The position numbers and the translations under genes were made by a program. Shown piece after piece: positions 1 to 5,451 of a stretch of DNA of 8,264 nt. How positions within the stretch are numbered: position 1 is the first letter of the stretch; every line of letters begins with the position of its first letter. This stretch comes from Pseudomonadota bacterium (GTDB lineage: Bacteria > Pseudomonadota > Gammaproteobacteria > Burkholderiales > SG8-39): NCBI GenBank assembly GCA_003242425.1, contig QGUL01000061.1, forward strand, positions 1-8,264, in the 5' to 3' direction. The notes below the pieces were generated by a model. The model had not been told where the DNA came from. It saw only the letters and a list, made by a program, of their open reading frames with translations, and searched no databases.

Positions 1-2780
1 CGGGCGGGCTATTTCCCCACTTGTGAACGCGAAGTGGGGGGGAAGTGCGCGGTTATCACAAGCCGATCATGATCGCCGGCGGCGTGGGCAACATCCGCGC
101 CATGCACGCGACCAAGGCGCCGGTGCCCGCCGGAGCGCTGCTGGTGCAACTGGGCGGCCCCGGCATGCTGATCGGCATGGGCGGCGGCGCGGCTTCGTCG
201 ATGGACGCGGGCGTCAATACCGCCGACCTGGATTTCGATTCGGTGCAGCGCGGCAACGCGGAAATGGAACGACGTTGCCAGGAAGTGCTGGACCGCTGCA
301 TCGCGCTCGGCGAGCGCAACCCGATCCTGTCGATCCACGACGTGGGCGCGGGCGGGCTCTCCAACGCGCTGCCCGAGCTCGTGCACAACAGCGGACGCGG
401 CGCGCGCTTCGAACTGCGCAACGTGCCGAGCGAAGAGCCCGGCATGTCGCCGCGCGAGATCTGGTGCAACGAAGCGCAGGAGCGTTACGTCCTCGCCATC
501 GCGCCGGAATCGCTGGAGTTGTTCAAGTCGATCTGCGAACGCGAGCGCTGCCCCTTCGCGGTGCTGGGCACGGCGACCGAGGAGACGCGGCTCACGGTCA
601 ACGACAGCCACTTCGGCAACAAGCCGGTGGACATGGAGCTCGCTGCGCTGCTCGGCAAGCCGCCGCGCATGGAACGCAACGTCAACCGCATCCATGTCGG
701 CACCGCGCCCGTGTCCACCTGGGGCATCGAGCTGCGCGAGGCCTGTTACCGCGTGCTGCGTGCGCCCACGGTGGCGAACAAGACTTTCCTCATCACCATC
801 GGCGACCGCACGGTGGGCGGTCTGACCGCGCGCGACCAGATGGTCGGCCCGTGGCAGGTGCCGGTGGCCGACTGCGCCGTGACGCTGATGGACTACCACG
901 GCTTCGCCGGCGAGGCGATGGCGATGGGCGAGCGCACGCCGATCGCGGTGATCGACGCGCCCGCTTCCGGCCGCATGGCGGTGGGCGAGGCGCTGACCAA
1001 CATCGCCGCCGCGGCGATCGGCGACATCGGCAAGGTCAAGCTTTCGGCCAACTGGATGGCGGCGGCCGGTTATCGCGGCGAAGACGCGGCGCTCTACGAC
1101 ACCGTGCGCGCCGTGGCGCTCGAGCTCTGTCCCAAGCTCGGCATCTCCATCCCGGTGGGCAAGGATTCGCTGTCGATGCGCACCACCTGGCAGGAGAACG
1201 GCCAGAAGAAGGAAGTCGTGGCGCCCCTGTCGCTCATCGTCTCGGCTTTCGCGCCCTGCGAGGACGTGCGGCGCACCCTCACGCCGCAACTGCGCACCGA
1301 CGTCGGCGACACCGAACTCGTGGTGCTGGACCTGGGCAACGGCCGCAACCGCCTCGGCGGTTCGCAGTTCGCGCAGGTGTACGGCATGATCGGGGACACG
1401 CCGCCCGACGTGGACGATCCCGCGCTGCTGAAGCGCTTCTTCACCGTCATCCAGAGCCTGAACGACGCGGGCCTGCTGCTCGCCTATCACGACCGTTCCG
1501 ACGGCGGTCTATTCGTGACGCTGTGCGAGATGATGTTCGCCGGCCATTGCGGCATCACGGTGAACCTCGACGTGCTGTCCTACGACCCGCTCGCGCACGA
1601 CGTGGAAGGCAACGAGCGCAATCCGGAGCTGATGCAGGGCCGCGACATGGAACGCGTCATGGCGGCGCTGTTCGCCGAGGAACTGGGCGCGGTCATCCAG
1701 ATCCGCTCGAAGGATCGCCAGCGCGTGCTGCAGCGCCTGGCCGACGCGCAGTTGTACGGCATCGTCATCGGCGCGCCGAACAACCGCGACGAGCTGCGTC
1801 TGGTGCGCAACGCCAAGCCGATCATGGTGGAGCGGCGCGTCGATCTGCAGCGCGCCTGGTCGGAAGTGACCTATCAGATGCAGAAGCTGCGCGACAACCC
1901 GGTGTGCGCGCAGCAGGAATTCGACCGCATCCTCGACGCCGAGGACCCGGGCCTGTCCATCACGCTGACCTACGCTCCGTCCGCGGATATCGCCGCGCCC
2001 TACGTCAAGCGCGGCGCGCGGCCGCAGGTGGCGATCCTGCGCGAGCAGGGCGTGAACGGCCAGAACGAAATGGCGGCGGCCTTCGAGCGTGCCGGTTTCC
2101 AGCCGGTCGACGTGCACATGAGCGACATCATCGCCGGCCGCGTGTCGCTGGCGCCTTTCCGCGGCTTCGCGGCCTGCGGCGGTTTTTCCTACGGCGACGT
2201 GCTGGGCGCGGGCGAGGGCTGGGCGAAGTCGATCCTGTTCAATCCGCGCGCGCGCGACGAGTTCGCCGCCTTCTTCCAGCGCAGCGACACCTTCGCCCTG
2301 GGCGTGTGCAACGGCTGTCAGATGATGGCCAACCTCACCGAGCTCATCCCGGGCACGCAGGACTGGCCGAAATTCGTGCGCAACAAGTCGGAGCAGTTCG
2401 AGGCGCGCATGGTCATGGTGGAAGTGCTGCAGAGCCCCTCGATCTTCTTCGCCGGCATGGCGGGCAGCCGCATGCCCATCGCGGTGGCGCACGGCGAGGG
2501 CTACGCGAAGTTCCGCGACGCGAACGCGGCGGCGCGGGTGCCTGTGGCGCTGCGCTATGTGGACAACCGCGGCAATCCCACCGAGGTGTATCCGCTCAAC
2601 CCGAACGGCTCGCCCGGCGGCATCACCGGCGTCACCACGCCGGACGGCCGCTTCACCGCGCTGATGCCGCATCCGGAGCGGGTGTTCCGCACCGTTACCA
2701 TGTCCTGGCATCCGGACGGCTGGGACGACGACAGTCCCTGGATTCGGATGTTCCGCAACGCCCGCGTCTGGGTGGGCTGA
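1..2780 (+). CDS. purL: Phosphoribosylformylglycinamidine synthase (FGAM synthase), C-terminal ~70%, 5' end outside the window
   Basis: Large-type PurL catalyses the ATP- and glutamine-dependent conversion of FGAR to FGAM, the fourth step of de novo purine synthesis, in the cytoplasm. The window holds about 911 of the ~1300 residues usual in proteobacteria. In order it shows the end of the first synthetase half (RGYHKPIM from 48, GGGAASSM near 181-204, [10 protein letters not shown] near 340-369), the second half ([17 protein letters not shown] near 1490-1510) and a class I glutamine amidotransferase domain from about 2020. In that domain the nucleophile Cys is in GVCNGCQMM (codon 2307-2309), and the triad His and Glu are in [10 protein letters not shown] (2670-2672 and 2676-2678). 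Compared with E. coli PurL as I recall it, there are ~20 extra residues around 1580-1655, which I believe is normal in betaproteobacteria. The stop TGA is 2778-2780. Bases 1-42 continue the protein in another frame (GYF-T-E-EVGG), implying one missing base in the G-run at 36-42; this is probably an end-of-contig error. Identification is very secure. Confidence 0.97.
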
Positions 2781-2784
2781 CCGT

Positions 2785-2809
2785 AAAACGCCGCGGAAGC
2801 GGCGTTTTT
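2785..2809 (+). terminator. Rho-independent terminator after purL
   Basis: A perfect 10-bp stem (AAAACGCCGC at 2785-2794 pairing with GCGGCGTTTT at 2799-2808) closes a GGAA tetraloop, and a T run (2805-2809) forms its 3' side. It begins 5 bases after the purL stop codon, so it should end the purL transcript. This suggests that the next gene has its own promoter. Confidence 0.9.
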
Positions 2810-2936
2810 CATTTGTTTACTGTCCTGCGCGCGGATTCGCGGCATGCTGGACGGTCCCATCATCGGCCGCACGCGCGGGCGGCGCAGGGCGCCGGGCGAG
2901 CCGCGGCGATCGCGGCCGTGCTCATGGAGCAGCGCC

Positions 2937-3575
2937 ATGAAACCCGTCGATCCCCAAGCCGCGCGCGTCCTGCTCAGCGCCTCCGATTCCCTCCTGCAGC
3001 CTGCCGAGCTGTTCGACGAATGGCATGCGCGTTTCCATCATCTCAAGCGCGCGCACTACCGCGCCGCGTGGTGGTACGAACGGCGCGCGCGGCTGTTTGC
3101 CCGCGCCACCACCGTCCTGGCGGTGATCGCCGTGCCGCTCGCCTTCATGGCGACGATGCTCGGCGCGCAGACGCCGCTCGCCTGGGGCGTGCTCGCCGCC
3201 GTGGTGGCCGCGTTCGCCGCGATCCTCGCCAGCCTGCAGATCCTCGACCGCGATGCCGAGCGCGCCGAACGTCATCGCGCCGCCGGCTGCACCTACGCCA
3301 AGCTGGAAGGCGATGTGGAGGAGCTGTGCGCTTTCATGCCGGCCGACCGCGCCGTGCTGCACGCCCACGCCCAGGCTTTACTGCACGAGTGGCAGCGCCT
3401 GACCGGCAGCAGCCCGGTCATTCCCGAACCGATCTTCCGGGCGGTGGAAAGGGAGATCGAGCGCCGGCCGGTACTGCGCACGGGCGACGATGCGGAGCTG
3501 CGTTACGAGGAGGCCGGGCCGGATTACCGCCGCGCCGCCGCAGCGGCGGACGCAGCCGCCGCTGCGCTGAACTGA
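2937..3575 (+). CDS. SLATT/DUF4231-like two-helix membrane protein (212 aa), function unknown
   Basis: No specific gene is recognised. The start ATG at 2937 is chosen because GGAG at 2926-2929 lies 7 bases upstream; an earlier in-frame ATG at 2844 has no ribosome binding site. The protein has a soluble N-terminal helix region (residues 20-55, rich in W, H, Y, R), two hydrophobic helices at about 56-77 and 82-102 joined by a very short loop (GAQTP), and a basic/acidic helix starting DRDAERAERHRAAG that continues through YAKLEGDVEEL. A longer cytoplasmic C-terminal part ends in an alanine-rich tail. Two close helices flanked by amphipathic helices, with an E-x-x-H then Y-x-x-L pattern after the second, resemble SLATT domains (known as predicted pore-forming effectors tied to nucleotide-signal defence) and the related DUF4231. 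That assignment is inference from pattern memory. No cyclase, SLOG or other partner gene lies beside it. It could equally be an uncharacterised housekeeping membrane protein. That it is a real gene is well supported by the RBS, the flanking terminators and the membrane pattern. Confidence 0.8.
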   Translation: MKPVDPQAARVLLSASDSLLQPAELFDEWHARFHHLKRAHYRAAWWYERRARLFARATTVLAVIAVPLAFMATMLGAQTPLAWGVLAAVVAAFAAILASLQILDRDAERAERHRAAGCTYAKLEGDVEELCAFMPADRAVLHAHAQALLHEWQRLTGSSPVIPEPIFRAVEREIERRPVLRTGDDAELRYEEAGPDYRRAAAAADAAAAALN

Positions 3576-3590
3576 GCGCGGCCGCAGACG

Positions 3591-3618
3591 AAAACGCCCG
3601 GGCGGAGCCGGGCGTTTC
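3591..3618. terminator. Bidirectional intrinsic terminator between convergent genes
   Basis: AAACGCCCG (3592-3600) pairs perfectly with CGGGCGTTT (3609-3617), extended by G3601-C3608, with a 6-base loop. The A run at 3591-3594 becomes a T run on the - strand, and TTT at 3615-3617 serves the + strand. The hairpin lies between the stop of the SLATT-like gene (3575) and the stop of the isomerase gene (3640), so it can end both transcripts. The T tracts are short, making it weaker than the purL terminator. Confidence 0.8.
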
Positions 3619-3639
3619 GTGTCACGTGCTGACGCGGCT

Positions 3640-4455
3640 TTATTCGATCTTGGCCTTCGCCCACAGATCGCGCAGGTGCTGTTCCAGCGCCTGGTTCTGC
3701 AGCCGTTGCGTGAGACCGGGTTTCACTTCCTCGAGGCTGGGGAATTTGGCCGGCCGCGTGTCCTCCAGCTTGATGACGTGCCAGCCGAACTGGGTCTGCA
3801 CCGGATCCTTGGTGTACTCGCCCTTGTTCAGCTTCGCCAGCGCCTGGCCGAAGGGCTCCACATAGGCGCTGGCGGAGTTCCAATCCAGATCGCCGCCGCG
3901 CGCGCTCGAACCCGGGTCCTTGGACTTGGAGGCGAGCTCCTCGAACTTCGCGCCCTTGTCGAGCTGGGCGATGATCTCGCGCGCTTCGGCCTCCGAGCCC
4001 ACCAGGATGTGGCGAGCCTTGTACTCGGTGTCGCCCATCTGCTTCTTGATGCGTTCGTACTCGGCCTTGAGCTGCGCCTCGGTGATCGGATTGCGGCGCT
4101 GGAAATCCTCGCGATAGGCGTTGAACAGCACGTTCTGGCGCGCGAAGTCGATTTGCGCCTGGACTTCCGGATTCTTGGTCAGGCCGCGCTTCTTCGCCTC
4201 CTGCTCGATGATTTCGCGCATGATGAGTTCGCGCGTGACCGCGGTACGCAGTTCGGGCGAGCTGGGCTGGCCCTGTGCTTCCTGCGCCTTGAGGATCATG
4301 TCGACCCGCGCCTTGGGGATGGCGACGCCGTTGACGGTGGCGGCCTTGCCGCTGTTGCCGTCCTTGGCCGTCTGCGCCAGGGCGACGACGGACACGCTCG
4401 GCACCGCGAGTGCGAGCAGGGTTGCGATCAGCAAGCCGGGTTTGGCTGAAGACAT
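3640..4455 (-). CDS. Secreted parvulin-type (PpiC/SurA-like) peptidyl-prolyl cis-trans isomerase, 271 aa
   Basis: Predicted periplasmic foldase that isomerises peptide bonds before proline and may chaperone exported proteins. The ATG at 4455 is preferred over an in-frame ATG at 4476 because AAAGGA sits just upstream and the protein then begins with a classic signal peptide: a short basic start, a hydrophobic core (residues 8-24) and a likely cut after VALA at 27. Residues ~36-140 form a helical SurA_N-like chaperone segment (VNGVAIPKARVD, ELIMREIIEQEA). The rotamase domain spans ~144-234 with YKARHILV (His149), FEELASKSKDPGSSARGGDLDW and QFGWHVIKLED (His226), the expected parvulin core motifs. 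A helical tail follows (PSLEEVKPGLTQRL). It is the last gene of the operon, 30 bases after bolA, and ends just before the bidirectional terminator. Such single-domain periplasmic parvulins are common in betaproteobacteria. The exact client proteins cannot be told. Confidence 0.95.
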   Translation of the reverse strand: MSSAKPGLLIATLLALAVPSVSVVALAQTAKDGNSGKAATVNGVAIPKARVDMILKAQEAQGQPSSPELRTAVTRELIMREIIEQEAKKRGLTKNPEVQAQIDFARQNVLFNAYREDFQRRNPITEAQLKAEYERIKKQMGDTEYKARHILVGSEAEAREIIAQLDKGAKFEELASKSKDPGSSARGGDLDWNSASAYVEPFGQALAKLNKGEYTKDPVQTQFGWHVIKLEDTRPAKFPSLEEVKPGLTQRLQNQALEQHLRDLWAKAKIE

Positions 4456-4485
4456 AGAGTTCCTTTCTGTTTGCAAAGGGGCTGC

Positions 4486-4752
4486 TTAGGTTTCCTCCGG
4501 CGCCAGCGCGCGAATGGCGAGGGCGTGGATCTCGCGTTGCATCATGGGCCCCAGCGCCTCGTAGATCATGCGGTGCCGGGCCACCGTGCTGCGGCCGCTG
4601 AAAGCCGCCGAGACGATGGTCAGGCGGTAGTGCCCGCCGCCGCGCTTCGCGCCTTCGTGTCCGGCATGCAGTGCGCTCTCGTCCCGCAGTTCCAACCGCA
4701 GGGGCGACAGGCTACTCAACCTTTCTTCGATCTGCCGTGCCGTTTCACTCAT
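4486..4752 (-). CDS. bolA: BolA family protein (88 aa)
   Basis: BolA proteins are small cytoplasmic regulators that partner with monothiol glutaredoxins to bind or transfer [2Fe-2S] clusters. In E. coli BolA also affects cell shape and stress or biofilm genes. The sequence shows the family pattern in full length: [14 protein letters not shown] (residues 21-34, with the His-containing loop that can bind the cluster), [24 protein letters not shown] (41-64, KH-like core with the conserved RHR) and the C-terminal [13 protein letters not shown] (75-87). The start codon overlaps the yciB stop as ATGA (4749-4752), implying coupled translation; the ribosome binding site would lie inside yciB. It is the middle gene of the yciB-bolA-isomerase operon. 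The RHR-x-hY and HAL-I features favour true BolA over the YrbA/IbaG branch, though subfamily assignment is less sure than family membership. The molecular target is unknown here. Confidence 0.93.
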   Translation of the reverse strand: MSETARQIEERLSSLSPLRLELRDESALHAGHEGAKRGGGHYRLTIVSAAFSGRSTVARHRMIYEALGPMMQREIHALAIRALAPEET

Positions 4753-5285
4753 CCGCGCTTGTCTTCCACATACTTGGACAGCATCAGCGCCTGGACGACC
4801 ACGAACACGAGCATCAGACCGACGCCGCCGAAGAGCTTGAAATTGACCCAGGTGTCGGTCGAGTAGGTGTAGGCCACGTACAGGTTGGCCAGACCCATGA
4901 ACAGGAAAAAGCCGATCCAGCTCCAGTTCAGCCGCGTCCAGGCGGCCTCGGGCAATTCGATCTGCTTCGACATCAGCGTGCGGATCAGGTTCTTGTCGAA
5001 CAGCAGCGTGCTGCCCGCCAGCACCACGCCGAACAGCCAGTACAGCACCGTGGGCTTCCACTTGATGAAGGTCTCGTTGTGCAGCCAGATGGTGGCGCCG
5101 CCGAAGACCACGATGATGACGAGGCTCACCCACAGCATCGGATCGACCTTGCGGCCGCGCACGAGCAGCCAGCCGATCTGCACGACGCTCGCCGCGATGG
5201 CCACACCGGTCGCAACGAAGATGTCGTACAGCTTGTAGGCGACGAAAAACAGCAGGACCGGAAACAGGTCGAAAAGGAATTTCAT
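4749..5285 (-). CDS. yciB: Inner-membrane septation protein A family (YciB/IspZ), 178 aa
   Basis: YciB is a polytopic inner-membrane protein linked to cell envelope synthesis and cell division; it was first named for a septation role (intracellular septation protein A, Shigella). The whole length matches the family as I know it: N-terminal [21 protein letters not shown], then [11 protein letters not shown], the hallmark [15 protein letters not shown] (~residues 69-83), [11 protein letters not shown] and [12 protein letters not shown] (~142-153) before the last membrane helix. Five hydrophobic helices are visible (~7-25, 27-42, 50-67, 80-96, 122-140), plus a final one at ~152-169. The start at 5285 is fixed by the canonical MKFLFD beginning, even though no Shine-Dalgarno sequence is evident upstream. 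It is the first gene of a - strand operon and its TGA overlaps the bolA start. Confidence 0.96.
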   Translation of the reverse strand: MKFLFDLFPVLLFFVAYKLYDIFVATGVAIAASVVQIGWLLVRGRKVDPMLWVSLVIIVVFGGATIWLHNETFIKWKPTVLYWLFGVVLAGSTLLFDKNLIRTLMSKQIELPEAAWTRLNWSWIGFFLFMGLANLYVAYTYSTDTWVNFKLFGGVGLMLVFVVVQALMLSKYVEDKRG

Positions 5286-5293
5286 GGCGGCGC

Positions 5294-5299
5294 ATTATC
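5294..5299 (-). promoter_or_regulatory. Possible -10 element (GATAAT) for the yciB operon
   Basis: On the - strand GATAAT matches TATAAT at five of six positions and ends 8 bases before the yciB ATG. The sequence 15-18 bases upstream (AGCCGG region) does not resemble TTGACA. If used, transcription would start within a base or two of the ATG, giving an almost leaderless mRNA. Confidence 0.3.
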
Positions 5300-5346
5300 C
5301 CACAGCCCCGCAATCCCGGCTGGCGGACGCCGGGCCGGCTGCGCCG

Positions 5347-5369
5347 AAACCGCGGAATTAATGCGGTTT
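5347..5369. repeat. Perfect 7-bp inverted repeat in the divergent promoter region
   Basis: AAACCGC (5347-5353) is the exact reverse complement of GCGGTTT (5363-5369), with a 9-base AT-rich spacer (GGAATTAAT). It could be an operator for a dimeric regulator acting on either divergent gene or a small transcription barrier. It is not followed by a T run beyond 5370, so an intrinsic terminator is less likely. Confidence 0.5.
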
Positions 5370-5420
5370 TGACGCGCTGCAACGCCGACTGTCCGGCAGC
5401 CGCTGAGGTATGCTGCTAGC

Positions 5421-5451
5421 CATTGACCTTTTGGGGGGAGGTCACTGAATG
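5421..5451 (+). promoter_or_regulatory. Strong Shine-Dalgarno with a hairpin that could mask it and the start codon
   Basis: GGGGAGGT (5435-5442) is a near-ideal ribosome binding site, with GGAGG ending 7 bases before the ATG at 5449, and it fixes that start. TGACCT (5424-5429) is perfectly complementary to AGGTCA (5439-5444). Alternatively GACCT pairs with AGGTC, and upstream CATT (5421-5424) pairs with AATG (5448-5451) across a 4-base bulge, which would enclose the start codon. The hairpin is seen in the sequence; any regulatory use is inference. Confidence 0.45.

Larger units (their letters stand above)
5286..5448. promoter_or_regulatory. Divergent intergenic region between the yciB operon and the GGDEF sensor gene
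   Basis: These 163 bases separate two divergent genes and must hold the promoters of both. For the sensor gene, TATGCT at 5409-5414 is a weak -10 candidate placing a start near 5421, but no good -35 is found 16-18 bases upstream. For yciB, GATAAT on the - strand (5299-5294) is the best -10 candidate. The region also holds an inverted repeat at 5347-5369 and a hairpin at 5421-5451, listed separately. No small ORF with a ribosome binding site stands out. Confidence 0.6.

Noticed and set aside
9..1490. 493-codon - strand frame inside purL
   Set aside because: A GC-driven shadow of purL with no ribosome binding site and no recognisable motif.
2844..2936. Upstream in-frame start adding 31 residues to the SLATT-like protein
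   Set aside because: There is no Shine-Dalgarno before 2844 and the extension is an Arg/Pro/Gly-rich stretch typical of noncoding GC-rich DNA; GGAG at the right distance supports 2937.
23..3865. 1280-codon open frame on the + strand overlapping purL, the SLATT-like gene and beyond
   Set aside because: It runs through two terminators and is a low-complexity Arg/Ala/Gly/His stretch in a different frame from the unmistakable PurL protein.
4456..4476. Upstream in-frame start adding 7 residues to the isomerase
   Set aside because: AAAGGA lies inside this stretch, just upstream of the ATG at 4455, and the signal peptide is more typical without the extension.
5369..5374. TTGACG as a -35 box for the sensor gene
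   Set aside because: No -10-like hexamer occurs 16-18 bases downstream (TCCGGC there); the only candidate, TATGCT, is about 34 bases away.
4486..5382. 298-codon - strand frame ending in BolA
   Set aside because: Only the last 88 codons are BolA; the part before it overlaps yciB out of frame and is shadow sequence.
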